A stretch of DNA of 64,000 bases from positions 248,001 through 312,000 of the forward strand of contig NZ_CP026121.1 in assembly GCF_003330845.1 (NCBI RefSeq), in the 5' to 3' direction. The position numbers and the translations under genes were made by a program. Below are positions 16,266 through 25,755 of this stretch, one piece after another. The notes under the pieces are model-generated. The model was not told the DNA's origin and ran no database searches. It saw only the letters and a program-made list of their open reading frames with translations. Source of the stretch: Streptomyces sp. Go-475. GTDB taxonomy: Bacteria; Actinomycetota; Actinomycetes; Streptomycetales; Streptomycetaceae. How positions within the stretch are numbered: the stretch's first letter is position 1; each line of letters starts with the position of its first letter.

Positions 16266-18596
16266 CTACTTCCGCATCACGGCCGGTTCGTGCCGGCGCA
16301 GCAGCCGGGACACGAGGAAGCCGAAGAGCGCCGACAGCACGAGCAGCATCCCGACGTCGAGCAGCCACGTGCCCGCCGAGTGCTCGAAGAGGGGGTCCTT
16401 GGTCAGGTCGTCCGGCACGATCCTGGCCAGCCCGACGGTGCCGGCCATCGCCGCCAGCGCCCAGCGGGCCGGCACCAGCCAGCCCAGCTGCTCCAGCCCG
16501 GGCACGCCGTCCAGCTTCAGCAGGGCCCCGCAGAAGACGACCTGGACGATGGCGATGAGGACGAGCAGCGGCATCGTCACCTCCTCCTTGCGCACCAGCG
16601 CGGAGACGAGCAGCCCGAGCATCATCGCCGTGAACGCCAGCAGGGCGACGGCGACGGTGATCTCCACCAGGGGCGGCATCAGCACGCCCTCGCCGCCGGG
16701 CGCGTTCAGGTCCACGCCGAGCAGGGCGACCAGGGTCAGCACCACCGCCTGGAGCACGGTGATGACGCCGAGGACGACGACCTTGGACAGCAGGTACGCC
16801 GATCTGGACAGGCCCACCGCCCGTTCCCGCTGGTAGATCACGCGTTCCTTGACGAGCTCGCGCACGGCGTTGGCGGCGCCGGTGAGCACCGCGCCGACGC
16901 AGAGGATGAGCAGCGTGTTCATCGCCGTGTCGAAGGTCAGCTTGCCGGCCGCCAGGGCCCGCGCCATCACACCCATCACGAACGGCAGCGCGATCATGAT
17001 GATCAGGAAGGTGCGGTCGGCGCTCAGCGCGGAGGCGTACCGGCGCACCAGCGTGCCGAGCTGGGCGGCCCGGCTGCGCGGCCGGGGCGGCGCGGTGATG
17101 ACGACGGGTTCGGACCGGGGCAGCTGGGGCTGGGCGGAGGCGTCGGCGACGTACCGGCCGTGGAAGGGCGAGGCGCGGTACTCCTCGGCCCAGTCCCGGT
17201 CCGTGTCCCGGTCGAAGGCCTCGAAGGCCTCCGGCCACTGCTCGAACCCGAAGAACGCCAGGGCGTCCTCGGGCGGCCCGTAGTATGCGATCTTCCCGCC
17301 GGGCGCGAGCACGAGGAGCCGGTCGCACACGTCCAGGCTGAGCACGCTGTGGGTGACGACGATGACGGTCCGGCCGTCGTCGGCGAGGCCGCGCAGCATG
17401 TGCATCACCGAGCGGTCCATGCCGGGGTCGAGGCCGGAGGTCGGCTCGTCGAGGAAGAGCAGCGACGGCTTGGTCAGCAGCTCCAGGGCCACGCTGACGC
17501 GCTTGCGCTGGCCGCCGGAGAGGCTGTGCACGGGCTGGTTCGCGCGCTGTTCCAGGCCGAGTTCGCGGATGACCTCGTCGACCCGGGCGCGCCGTTCGGC
17601 CTTGGCGGTGTCCTGCGGGAAGCGCAGTTCGGCGGCGTAGGAGAGGGCCTTTCTGACGGTCAGCTGGGCGTGCAGGATGTCGTCCTGCGGGACGAGTCCG
17701 ATGCGCTGGCGCAGCTCGGCGTAGTCGCGGTAGAGGTCGCGGCCGTCGTAGAGGACGGTGCCGTGGTCGGCGGGGCGCTGGCCGGTGAGGGCGTTGAGGA
17801 GCGTGGACTTTCCGGCGCCGCTCGGGCCGACGACGGCGAGCAGGCACTTCTCCCCCACCGGGAACGACACGTGGTCGAGCAGGGTCTTGCGGCCGCGGTC
17901 GACGGCTACGGCGAGGTCCTGCACGTCGAGGGAGACCTCGCCGGTGTCGACGTACTCCTGGAGTTGGTCACCGACGAGGCAGAACGCCGAGTGGCCGATG
18001 CCGACGATGTCGCCCTGGGCCACGGGGGCGGTGGTGACGGGCCGGCCGTTGAGGTACGTGCCGTTGTGGCTGCCGAGGTCGGTGATCTCGTACGTGCCGT
18101 CGGGCAGGGCGCGCAGTTCGGCGTGCCGGCGGGAGACCACGAGGTCGTCGATGACCAAGTCGTTGTCGCCGGCGCGGCCGATGCGGACGGTGCGGGTGGG
18201 CAGCGGCCGCACGGTCGTGGGCTGCCGGTAGGTGCCGGTCAGGGCCGGCATGGAGACGGCGGAGGGGCGTTCCGGGGCGGGTGCGGGGCGACCCAGGAGG
18301 ACCACGCGCGGCCCGTCGGAGGGGCTGCCGAAGCGGATGACGCTGCCGGGTCCGACGTCCCATTCGTGGATGCGCCGGCCGTCCGCGTAGGTGCCGTTGG
18401 TGCTGTCCTCGTCCTCGATGGTCCAGTGGCCGTCCTCGGGCTTCAGCACCGCGTGGTGCCAGGAGACCCGGTCGTCGTCGAGGACGATGTCGCTCCTCGG
18501 GTCGCGTCCTACGTGGTAGTCGCGGCCCGGGATCATCACGGTGGAGCCCGTCTCGGTCTCCAGGACGAGTTCTGGTGCTACCGACGGCTGCGCCAT
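16266..18596 (-). CDS. FHA-domain ABC transporter (ATPase-permease fusion)
   Basis: A 776-residue half transporter with two N-terminal FHA domains (residues ~25-100 and ~135-205; RDPRSDIVLDDDRVSWHH and DLVVSRRHAEL with SHNGTYLNG). An ABC ATPase follows (~230-440; Walker A GPSGAGKST, signature LSGGQRKR, Walker B LLFLDEP, H-loop THS). The C-terminal ABC-2 permease has about six helices (~540-770). It resembles mycobacterial Rv1747, whose FHA domains bind phosphothreonines made by PknF. The exported substrate is unknown. ATG 18596 is preferred over TTG 18602; neither has a good ribosome site. Confidence 0.9.
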   Translation of the reverse strand: MAQPSVAPELVLETETGSTVMIPGRDYHVGRDPRSDIVLDDDRVSWHHAVLKPEDGHWTIEDEDSTNGTYADGRRIHEWDVGPGSVIRFGSPSDGPRVVLLGRPAPAPERPSAVSMPALTGTYRQPTTVRPLPTRTVRIGRAGDNDLVIDDLVVSRRHAELRALPDGTYEITDLGSHNGTYLNGRPVTTAPVAQGDIVGIGHSAFCLVGDQLQEYVDTGEVSLDVQDLAVAVDRGRKTLLDHVSFPVGEKCLLAVVGPSGAGKSTLLNALTGQRPADHGTVLYDGRDLYRDYAELRQRIGLVPQDDILHAQLTVRKALSYAAELRFPQDTAKAERRARVDEVIRELGLEQRANQPVHSLSGGQRKRVSVALELLTKPSLLFLDEPTSGLDPGMDRSVMHMLRGLADDGRTVIVVTHSVLSLDVCDRLLVLAPGGKIAYYGPPEDALAFFGFEQWPEAFEAFDRDTDRDWAEEYRASPFHGRYVADASAQPQLPRSEPVVITAPPRPRSRAAQLGTLVRRYASALSADRTFLIIMIALPFVMGVMARALAAGKLTFDTAMNTLLILCVGAVLTGAANAVRELVKERVIYQRERAVGLSRSAYLLSKVVVLGVITVLQAVVLTLVALLGVDLNAPGGEGVLMPPLVEITVAVALLAFTAMMLGLLVSALVRKEEVTMPLLVLIAIVQVVFCGALLKLDGVPGLEQLGWLVPARWALAAMAGTVGLARIVPDDLTKDPLFEHSAGTWLLDVGMLLVLSALFGFLVSRLLRRHEPAVMRK

Positions 18597-18653
18597 GGCC
18601 AAGATTCTACCGATTTGCCCTGGTGTGCGCCTCCGTGAGGGTGTGAGGGCCGG

Positions 18654-19064
18654 TCAGGCGACGGGGATGCCGAGGACGGGAGCCGTGCGCTGCATCCGCA
18701 GGGCGTCCACGGACTCGGCGAGCAGTTCGTACTCGGTCGTCTCGTCGCTGGTGGCGATGCGCACCAGCCGGCCGGCCGCCAGCTCCTCGGCGACCCGCTC
18801 CTGCTGGGCGGGGTCGCCGCACCAGGCGCGCAGCAGCGCGGGCACGTCGGGCACGGTGTCGGCGACCGGCACGAGCGCGCCCGGCGGTAAGTGCTCGGCG
18901 TCCGGCTGGGGGTCGAGGCGCTGGGCGATCCAGGAGGCGCGGTCGCGCAGCCACCACAGGGCGAGGGCGAGGGTGGGGGCGCGATAGGTGCCGAGGGGCA
19001 CTCCGATGCGGCGGCCGTCGCAGACTCCGTACGCCGTGACGTGGCACAGAAACTCGTCGTGCAC
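18654..19064 (-). CDS. Conserved hypothetical protein with a TTA codon
   Basis: A 136-residue acidic soluble protein starting at GTG 19064, preceded by GGGGGAGGG. It begins with HDEFLCHVTAYGVCDGRR and has no recognised domain; this opening is common in unassigned Streptomyces proteins. Codon 59 is TTA (complement of 18888-18890), so expression should require bldA. It is followed, downstream on the same strand, by the FHA-ABC operon (58 bp apart) and might be its first gene. Confidence 0.7.
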   Translation of the reverse strand: MHDEFLCHVTAYGVCDGRRIGVPLGTYRAPTLALALWWLRDRASWIAQRLDPQPDAEHLPPGALVPVADTVPDVPALLRAWCGDPAQQERVAEELAAGRLVRIATSDETTEYELLAESVDALRMQRTAPVLGIPVA

Positions 19065-19401
19065 GTGACCCTCCCCCGTCGCCCTGCCCGTCCGCCGGCC
19101 CGGCCTCGCTGCTCGGGCGGCTCGCGTGCTGTGCGTGAGGGCGCCGTCGCTGGAAGTGAAAGCGCTCTCGCAGGTCAGTATGTTCACTACTGAAACACTG
19201 TCACCACGACTTTCCGGCCACTCTCCTGGCATATTCACGCCCCGAGTTGGCCGAAACGCTGCGGCGGTCTCCGAGGGGCATGACCCGGGAGGTAATCGAC
19301 GGTCGCGGCGGGCCCGGGCAGGGTGGTCCGTGCCGGGTTCGCCGCGAGCGGTGATCCGGGCTCCGACCAGCAGGTACGACCTTTCTGGAGGCTGATCGCC
19401 C
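19065..19401. promoter_or_regulatory. Divergent intergenic region with a TCAGTA-N7-TACTGA palindrome
   Basis: This 337-bp region separates divergent genes. It holds a perfect 6-bp-arm inverted repeat, TCAGTA-TGTTCAC-TACTGA (19175-19193), in an AT-richer patch that includes GAAAGCGCT and GAAACACTG. This looks like an operator over the leftward promoter of the TTA-containing gene. Nothing else that looks like a gene was found. Confidence 0.5.
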
Positions 19402-19785
19402 ATGTCCGCACCCGACCGTCGCCACGAGGACGCCGTCGCCCGCTACTTCGAGGCCTGGAACGCCCAGGACGCGGTGGCGCGGGAGAAGGCGGTCGCCGCC
19501 GCCTGGACCCCGGACGGCGGTTACACCGACCCGCTGGCCGACGTCAGCGGCCATGAGCAGATCGCCGCGGTCATCGCGGCGGCCCGGGAGCAGTTCCCGG
19601 GGTTCGTCTTCCGGCTCGCCGGCGCGGTCGACGGGCACCACGACACCGCGCGTTTCTCGTGGGAGCTGGTGAGCGAGGCCGACGGCTCGGCGCCCGTCGC
19701 CGGGTCGGATGTGATCACGCTGGACGAGCAGGGCCGGATCAGGGCCGTGCTGGGGTTCCTGGACCGGGTGCCGGCCGGGGCGTGA
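19402..19785 (+). CDS. SnoaL-like (NTF2-fold) protein
   Basis: A 127-residue cone-shaped alpha+beta-barrel protein. Typical features are AVARYFEAWNAQD at the start, a W-T-P-D-G-x-Y-x-D-P-L segment, and the terminal DVITLDEQGRIRAVLGFLD. Members act as polyketide cyclases, isomerases or ligand binders; the substrate here is unknown. ATG 19402 follows GGAGG by about 10 nt. Confidence 0.85.
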   Translation: MSAPDRRHEDAVARYFEAWNAQDAVAREKAVAAAWTPDGGYTDPLADVSGHEQIAAVIAAAREQFPGFVFRLAGAVDGHHDTARFSWELVSEADGSAPVAGSDVITLDEQGRIRAVLGFLDRVPAGA

Positions 19786-19807
19786 GCCGGGGTCCGCGAT
19801 GAGTTTT

Positions 19808-19851
19808 CCGGTGCCCGGCGGTCTGCCGTGTGAGAGACCGCCGAGCACCGG
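19808..19851. terminator. 17-bp hairpin abutting the DUF1905 ribosome site
   Basis: Arms 19808-19824 and 19835-19851 pair with one mismatch around a 10-nt loop. It lies 22 bp after the SnoaL-like stop, and the right arm touches the GGAGGAAG ribosome site of the next gene. It can be a terminator for the first gene, a translation-attenuating leader for the second, or both. Confidence 0.7.
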
Positions 19852-19859
19852 AGGAAGCC

Positions 19860-20147
19860 ATGGCCCCGACCGGAGAACTGGACGCCGAGTTCACGGCCGT
19901 CCTGCGCAAGAGCCCCGCCGAGGGCGGCTGGACCTATCTGGTCTGGCCCGAGTCCGTCGCGTTCTTCGGCACCCGCGGCCTGGTCAAGGTCCGCGGGACG
20001 ATCGACGGGCATCCGTTCCGCGGCTCGTTCATGGCCCTCGGCGACGGCACGCACAAGCTGCCCGTGAAGGCCGACGTCCGCAAGGCCATCGGCAAGGCGG
20101 AGGGCGACACGGTGACCGTGCGCCTGGAGGAACGGATCGGTTCCTAG
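19860..20147 (+). CDS. DUF1905 domain protein
   Basis: A 95-residue beta-rich protein of the DUF1905/YdeI-associated family. Diagnostic segments are ELDAEF, the [10 protein letters not shown] opening, [19 protein letters not shown], and the [16 protein letters not shown] end. Family function is unknown. ATG 19860 has GGAGGAAG close upstream, partly shared with a hairpin arm. Confidence 0.88.
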   Translation: MAPTGELDAEFTAVLRKSPAEGGWTYLVWPESVAFFGTRGLVKVRGTIDGHPFRGSFMALGDGTHKLPVKADVRKAIGKAEGDTVTVRLEERIGS

Positions 20148-20151
20148 CCCG

Positions 20152-20181
20152 CGTGCCCGGGGGCGCGCTCCCCCGGGCACG
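20152..20181. terminator. Perfect 12-bp hairpin between convergent genes
   Basis: Arms CGTGCCCGGGGG (20152-20163) and its exact complement (20170-20181) flank a 6-nt loop. It sits 4 bp after the DUF1905 stop and 8 bp before the convergent aldo/keto reductase stop, so it can serve both. Confidence 0.88.
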
Positions 20182-20189
20182 TACCGCGG

Positions 20190-21182
<993 letters not shown>

Positions 21183-21301
21183 CGCGACTCCAGAGGGGTT
21201 GGGCTCGGTCGGAGAGGAAACCGGTGTCCACTCTGGCGTGACCTGCTCCCATGCGTCCAACAGAAGAATCCGATGGAATTCAGCGGCTACGCTTCTCAGT
21301 C

Positions 21302-22186
21302 ATGGAACTGCGCCACTTGCAGCATTTCGTCGCGGTCGCCGAGGACCAGCACTTCACCCGGGCGGCCGAACGCCTCCTGGTGTCCCAGTCGGGCCTGTCG
21401 GCCTCGATCCGGGCGCTGGAGCGGGAGCTGCAGACGCCGCTGTTCGTGCGCACGACCCGGAGGGTGACGCTCACCCCGGCCGGGCGGGCGCTGCTCGGCG
21501 AGGCGGAGCGGATCCTGGCGCAGGTGCGCGCGGCCCACGAGGCGGTGGCGGCGGTGCAGGGCGTGCTGCGCGGCATGCTCGCGCTCGGCAGCGAGCAGTG
21601 CATCGCCGGGGTGCATGTGGCGGGGCTGCTCGCCGCGTTCCGGCACCGCCATCCGGACGTGGAGATCTGCCTGCGGCAGGCCGGGTCGGGCGCGCTGGCG
21701 GAGGAGGTCGCGGCCGGGCGGCTCGACCTGGCGTTCGCCGTGCGGACCCAGGAGGACAGCGACCAGTTGCGGTCGGTGCCGCTGACCAGCGAGCCGATGA
21801 CCCTGCTGTGCCATGCCAGTCACCGGCTCGCCGCCGCGGGCGCGGCCGTGACGCCGGAGGAACTGGGCGGGGAGGTGTTCGTCGACTTCCACCCGGACTG
21901 GGGTCCGCGCCGCACCACCGACGCGGTGTTCGCCGCCGCGGGCGTACGGCGGACCGTGGCCCTGGAGGTGAACGACGTGCACACACTGCTCGACCTGGTC
22001 GACGAGAACCTCGGCGTCGCCGTCGTGCCGCGGCACTTCGCGCACAAGCGCGCCTCGCTGACCGCGCTGCCCGTGAAGGGCACCGGCGAGGCGGTCTACG
22101 AGACGGTGGCGCTGCTGCCGCCCCGGCAGGCCACCAGCCCGGCGGCCCGCGCACTGATGGAGCTGCTGGAGACCACCGGCGCGTGA
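21302..22186 (+). CDS. LysR-family transcriptional regulator
   Basis: A 294-residue LTTR. The HTH lies at residues ~18-40 (FTRAAERLLVSQSGLSASIRALE) followed by the linker helix. The co-inducer domain is from ~90 to the end (two Rossmann-like lobes). The divergent aldo/keto reductase is its most likely target, with the shared promoter between about 21183 and 21301. The inducer is unknown. Confidence 0.92.
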   Translation: MELRHLQHFVAVAEDQHFTRAAERLLVSQSGLSASIRALERELQTPLFVRTTRRVTLTPAGRALLGEAERILAQVRAAHEAVAAVQGVLRGMLALGSEQCIAGVHVAGLLAAFRHRHPDVEICLRQAGSGALAEEVAAGRLDLAFAVRTQEDSDQLRSVPLTSEPMTLLCHASHRLAAAGAAVTPEELGGEVFVDFHPDWGPRRTTDAVFAAAGVRRTVALEVNDVHTLLDLVDENLGVAVVPRHFAHKRASLTALPVKGTGEAVYETVALLPPRQATSPAARALMELLETTGA

Positions 22187-22220
22187 ACGGGGGCGCACAC
22201 GGCGCGCACATGAACGGCGA

Positions 22221-22290
22221 CACACACGGCGCCCGCGCGCACGGGGACGCACACGGCGCCCGCGCCCACGGGGACGCACACGGCGCGCCG
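22221..22290. repeat. 27-bp tandem repeat before the DinB gene
   Basis: About two and a half copies of a 27-bp unit built on CACACGGCGCCCGCGC and CACGGGGACG lie between the LysR stop and the DinB-like start. A forward frame through it gives Ala-His-Gly-rich peptide, but no ribosome site supports translation. Confidence 0.65.
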
Positions 22291-22308
22291 ATGCGCGATG
22301 GTGGAGCC

Positions 22309-22824
22309 ATGCATGCGAAGGACATCCTCATCGACGGCTACAACCGCATCCAGGAAGAAGTCCACGCCACCGTCGAGGGGCTCGGGCCCGACGAACTGGC
22401 CGCCCGCCCCTCCCCCGACACCAACTCCATCGCCTGGCTGATCTGGCACCTCACCCGCGTCCAGGACGACCACATCGCCGACGCCTTCGGCCTGGACCAG
22501 GTGTGGCTGACCCAGGACTGGGAGAAACGCTTCGGCCTGGGCCTGCCCCGCCACGACACGGGCTACGGCCACAGCCCCGCCAAGGTCGCCAAGGTCAGGG
22601 TCGACTCCGGCGACCTGCTGACCGGCTACTACGACGCCGTGCACGCGCAGAGCCTGGACGCCCTGCGCGGCCTGGCCGCCAAGGACCTGGAGCGCATCGT
22701 CGACGAGCGCTGGGACCCGCCGGTCAGCCTGGGCGTACGGCTGGTCAGCGTCCTGTCCGACGATCTCCAGCACGTCGGACAGGCCGCCTACCTCAAGGGA
22801 CTGCTTCAGAGCACGGCCGCGTAG
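22309..22824 (+). CDS. DinB/DUF664-family protein
   Basis: A 171-residue four-helix-bundle protein of the DinB superfamily, which includes mycothiol-, bacillithiol- and glutathione-dependent S-transferases and maleylpyruvate isomerase. Metal-site His are visible in [14 protein letters not shown] and [12 protein letters not shown]. The substrate is unknown. ATG 22309 has GGAG very close (2 nt), and ATG 22291 is a weaker alternative. Its 3' end overlaps the convergent adenosine deaminase gene by 19 bp. Confidence 0.85.
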   Translation: MHAKDILIDGYNRIQEEVHATVEGLGPDELAARPSPDTNSIAWLIWHLTRVQDDHIADAFGLDQVWLTQDWEKRFGLGLPRHDTGYGHSPAKVAKVRVDSGDLLTGYYDAVHAQSLDALRGLAAKDLERIVDERWDPPVSLGVRLVSVLSDDLQHVGQAAYLKGLLQSTAA

Positions 22825-23885
22825 CCGGGCAGGACGACGTCCCGGATGAGCGCGTTCCGCTCGTCGAACGGCAGGAACGCGCTCTTCAGGGCGTTCACGG
22901 TGACGGTGCGCAGGTCCTCCACGGTCCAGCCCGCCTCCTCCACCAGCAGCGCCATCTCGCGGGTCATCGTCGTGCCCGACACCAGCCGGTTGTCGGTGTT
23001 GAGAGTGACGCGGAAGCCGAGGTCCTTCAGCGCGGTGATCGGGTGCTCGGCGATGGAGGTCGCGGCGCCCGTCTGCAGGTTGGACGTCGGGCACATCTCC
23101 AGGGCGATGCGCCGGTCGCGCACCCAGCCCGCGAGCCGGCCGAGCTTGCCCGCCGCGAGGTCGGGGATGTCGTCGGTGATGCGCACGCCGTGCCCGATGC
23201 GCTGGGCGCCGCAGACCTGGAGCGCCTGGTGGATGCTGGGCAGACCGTGGGCCTCGCCCGCGTGGATGGTGAACGGCACGTTCTCGCGGCGCAGGTGCTC
23301 GAAGGCAGCGAGGTGGTCGGCGGGCGGGAAGCCGTCCTCGGCGCCGGCGATGTCGAAGCCGACGACACCCGCGTCCCGGAACGCCACGGCCAGGTCGGCG
23401 GCCTCGCGCACCCGGTCGAACATCCGCATCCCGCACAGCAGGGTGCCGACCCGCACCGGCGTGCCGGCGGCGGCCGCCTTGGCCATGCCCGCCGCCAGGC
23501 CCTCCTGAACGGTCTCCACGACCTCGGCCATGGTCAGCCCGCCCTTGGTGTTCAGCTCGGGGGCGTAGCGCACCTCGCCGTAGACGACGCCGTCGGCGGC
23601 GAGGTCGAGCACGTACTCCTCGGCGGTGCGCAGCAGGCCCTCGCGGGTCTGCATGACGGCGAGGGTGTGCTCGAAGGTGGCGATGTAGCGCACCAGGTCG
23701 CCGGAGTTGGCGGCCTCGTAGTACCAGGCGGCGAGTTCGTCGGGGTCGGTGGTGGGCAGGGTGTGGCCGACCGCGGCCGCGAGTTCCACGACGGTGGCGG
23801 GGCGCAGGCCGCCGTCGAGGTGGTCGTGCAGCACGGCCTTGGGGAGGCGACGGATCACTTCGGTGTCTACGCGCGTAGCAGTCAT
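22806..23885 (-). CDS. add: Adenosine deaminase
   Basis: A 359-residue zinc hydrolase that converts adenosine to inosine in purine salvage. Motifs: [11 protein letters not shown] (zinc His pair), HAGEAHG (catalytic Glu region), GHGVRI and [10 protein letters not shown] (zinc Asp). Length and motif order match Streptomyces ADA proteins. ATG 23885. The VOC gene lies upstream on the same strand with a 46-bp gap, so the two may be cotranscribed. Confidence 0.92.
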   Translation of the reverse strand: MTATRVDTEVIRRLPKAVLHDHLDGGLRPATVVELAAAVGHTLPTTDPDELAAWYYEAANSGDLVRYIATFEHTLAVMQTREGLLRTAEEYVLDLAADGVVYGEVRYAPELNTKGGLTMAEVVETVQEGLAAGMAKAAAAGTPVRVGTLLCGMRMFDRVREAADLAVAFRDAGVVGFDIAGAEDGFPPADHLAAFEHLRRENVPFTIHAGEAHGLPSIHQALQVCGAQRIGHGVRITDDIPDLAAGKLGRLAGWVRDRRIALEMCPTSNLQTGAATSIAEHPITALKDLGFRVTLNTDNRLVSGTTMTREMALLVEEAGWTVEDLRTVTVNALKSAFLPFDERNALIRDVVLPGYAAVL

Positions 23886-23931
23886 GACGGGTCTTTTCCT
23901 TGAGCGGGGTGGTGCGGGGACGGGAGGAAGG

Positions 23932-24324
23932 TCAGCGGGCGGGCTGGAGCAGGTCCCAGCGGTTGCCGTACAGGTCCTGGAAGACGACGACGGTGCCGTA
24001 CGGCTCGTGCCGCGGTTCCTCCAGGAAGGTCACGCCCGCGGCGGTCATCCGGGCGTGGTCGCGGGCGAAGTCGTCGGTGTGCAGGAAGAACCCGACCCGA
24101 CCGCCGGTCTGGTCCCCGACCCGGGCTGCCTGGGCCTCCCCCTTGGCGCGGGCGAGCAGCAGTCCGGTGCCCGTTCCCGGGGCGCCGGGTTCGACGACGA
24201 CCCAGCGGGATCCGTCAGGCCGGGGCGCGTCCTCGACGAGCCGGAATCCGAGGGCCTCGGTGTAGAAGCGGATCGCCTCGTCGTAGTCGTCGACGACGAG
24301 GGTGACCAGGGCGATACGTCTCAT
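23932..24324 (-). CDS. VOC-family protein (glyoxalase/bleomycin-resistance fold)
   Basis: A 130-residue single-domain VOC protein. It opens [21 protein letters not shown], the classical first strand and helix, and ends with [18 protein letters not shown], where the Glu/Asp metal ligand region normally lies. The substrate is unknown. The start is placed at ATG 24324 with GAGAGG upstream; a longer open frame upstream is not protein-like. Confidence 0.85.
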   Translation of the reverse strand: MRRIALVTLVVDDYDEAIRFYTEALGFRLVEDAPRPDGSRWVVVEPGAPGTGTGLLLARAKGEAQAARVGDQTGGRVGFFLHTDDFARDHARMTAAGVTFLEEPRHEPYGTVVVFQDLYGNRWDLLQPAR

Positions 24325-24398
24325 CGGGGCCTCTCGGAGCGCGGGGTTAGCGGGAGAGGTTATACGTAAAACGCACGGGATGCCAACCGGGGCGGGGC

Positions 24399-24460
24399 TG
24401 CGCGACTGGTTGTAACTACTAGTATGTACACTCACGCTCAACGACGCCTCAACAACCCCC
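24399..24460. promoter_or_regulatory. AT-richer divergent promoter patch with TACTAGTA palindrome
   Basis: The patch GGTTGTAACTACTAGTATG in the VOC/tautomerase divergent region contains the perfect 8-bp palindrome TACTAGTA in unusually AT-rich surroundings. Several CTCAAC words follow further right. It may be an operator of an HxlR/MarR-type regulator; no regulator gene is adjacent. Confidence 0.4.
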
Positions 24461-24505
24461 TCAACACCACCCTCAACAACCCGTCGACGACACCCGGGGA
24501 GCCCC

Positions 24506-24901
24506 ATGCCCTTCATCCGCATCGACACGCTCCGCGCCGGGCCCGAGCGCCTCGCCGCGCTCGGCCGCGCCGTCCATGACGCCCTGACGGAGACGATCGG
24601 CATCCCGCCCGACGACCGGTTCCAGGTGCTCGTGGACCACGACGGCACGAGCGGCACCCTGCGGTACGGCGACTACCTCGGCGTGCGCCGCGACGGCGGC
24701 ATCGCCTACGTCGCGATCACGCTGCGCTCCGGTCGCACGCCCGCGCAGAAGCAGGCGCTGTACCGCAGGATCGCCGAACTCGCCCAGGCGTACGCGGGCA
24801 CCGAGCCGCGGAACGTGTTCGTCGTCCTGACCGAGAACGAGCCGGCCGACTGGTCCCTCGGGGAGGGGGCGGCGCAGTACCTGGACGGCGCGGGGGCCTA
24901 G
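24506..24901 (+). CDS. Tautomerase-family protein
   Basis: A 131-residue double-length tautomerase (beta-alpha-beta repeat). The catalytic Pro is residue 2 after Met removal (MPFIRIDTLRAG). The second half includes RRDGGIAYVAITLRSGRT and FVVLTENEPADWSLGEG, as in the malonate semialdehyde decarboxylase/4-OT subgroup. The substrate is unknown. ATG follows a GGGGAG site by 2-3 nt. Confidence 0.85.
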   Translation: MPFIRIDTLRAGPERLAALGRAVHDALTETIGIPPDDRFQVLVDHDGTSGTLRYGDYLGVRRDGGIAYVAITLRSGRTPAQKQALYRRIAELAQAYAGTEPRNVFVVLTENEPADWSLGEGAAQYLDGAGA

Positions 24902-24962
24902 GACAGGCGCCTACGCCCTCAGCCCGAGGCGTGGCGCCCGGGCGCCCGCTAGCGTCCCTGCC

Positions 24963-25424
24963 ATGAAGATCACCGAGCCGTCACCCCGCACCCCCGCGCA
25001 GCGCAAGGCCGACGTACTGGACCGTCTGGAACGGGAGATGGACATCTGGGTCGCCACGGCCGACGCCGACGGTGTGCCGTGCCTGGTCCCACTGTGGTTC
25101 GTCTGGCACGAGGAGGCCGTCTGGCTGTGCACCCGGCTGACCAACCCCACCGGCCGCAACCTGCGGGACGGCCGCCGGACGCGGCTGGCCTTCGGGGACA
25201 CCCGGGACGTCGTGCTCCTCGACGGCGACGCGGAGGCCTTCACGCTCCGGGAGGTTCCCCCGCCGGCGGCCGAGGCGTTCCGCGTGAAGACCGGCTGGGA
25301 TCCGCGCGAGGACCACGCGTCGTACGCCTTCTTCCGGGTCCGGCCGCGGGCGGTCCAGGCGTGGTGCGAGGTGCACGAGCTGCCGCGCAGGCATCTGATG
25401 CGGGAGGGGGTCTGGGCGGCCTAG
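24963..25424 (+). CDS. Pyridoxamine-phosphate-oxidase-fold (PPOX) protein
   Basis: A 153-residue split-barrel flavin/F420-binding-type protein. It has the opening RLEREMDIWVATADADGVPCLVPLWFVWHEE, typical of F420-dependent or FMN-binding reductases, and later TRLAFGDTRDVVLLDG. Cofactor and substrate are unknown. It is intact, ending at TAG 25422-25424. Immediately downstream in the same frame begins a truncated TetR fragment, suggesting a deletion at its 3' edge. Confidence 0.82.
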   Translation: MKITEPSPRTPAQRKADVLDRLEREMDIWVATADADGVPCLVPLWFVWHEEAVWLCTRLTNPTGRNLRDGRRTRLAFGDTRDVVLLDGDAEAFTLREVPPPAAEAFRVKTGWDPREDHASYAFFRVRPRAVQAWCEVHELPRRHLMREGVWAA

Positions 25425-25640
25425 CGGCTCCTCAGCGCTGCGGCGTCCGTGCTGTCCCGCCGGCGCGACGCCACGCTGGCGGACCTCGCGGCGGCCGCGG
25501 ACGTGGGACGCAGCGCCCTCCACCAGGTCCTCCCGGACCGGGAGGACCTGGTGTCGGCGGTGGTCGAGGACTGTCTGCGACGACTCGACGACTCGCTGAA
25601 GGAGGCAGTCGGACCCGTCGGAGGCCGAGGCGTTCGATTC
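25425..25640 (+). pseudogene. TetR-family regulator fragment
   Basis: From just after the PPOX stop the frame reads LLSAAASVLSRRRDATLADL, then AAAADVGRSALHQVLPDRED and LVSAVVEDCLRRLDDSL. That is the HTH and first helices of a TetR protein without a proper start. After about 65 codons the similarity ends. GTG 25449 could start a short product, but no ligand domain remains. Both ends appear lost. Confidence 0.65.
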
Positions 25641-25755
25641 CTCGTCCCTCGGCCCCATGCCGACGGCGGAAGCCGTCACCGGAAGGCCCGCCCGCACCTT
25701 CGCGCAGTGGGCAGGGACCACGCCAGGGCTGGCTGTCACTGCCCGGCCTTCCTCC
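25621..25755 (+). pseudogene. C-terminal scrap of an NmrA/SDR-like oxidoreductase
   Basis: In a different forward frame from the TetR fragment, bases ~25621-25755 encode EAEAFDSSSLGPMPTAEAVT followed by GRPARTFAQWA. The latter resembles the end of NAD(P)H-binding atypical SDR proteins (GRPxRTFxxWA). It has no start and runs into the antisense end of the aldo/keto reductase gene. The identity rests on one short motif. Confidence 0.4.

Noticed and set aside
15753-18638. A rightward open frame of about 960 codons opposite the FHA-ABC transporter
   Set aside because: Composition is shadow-like (runs of Gly, His and Val), and the minus strand encodes Walker, signature and FHA motifs.
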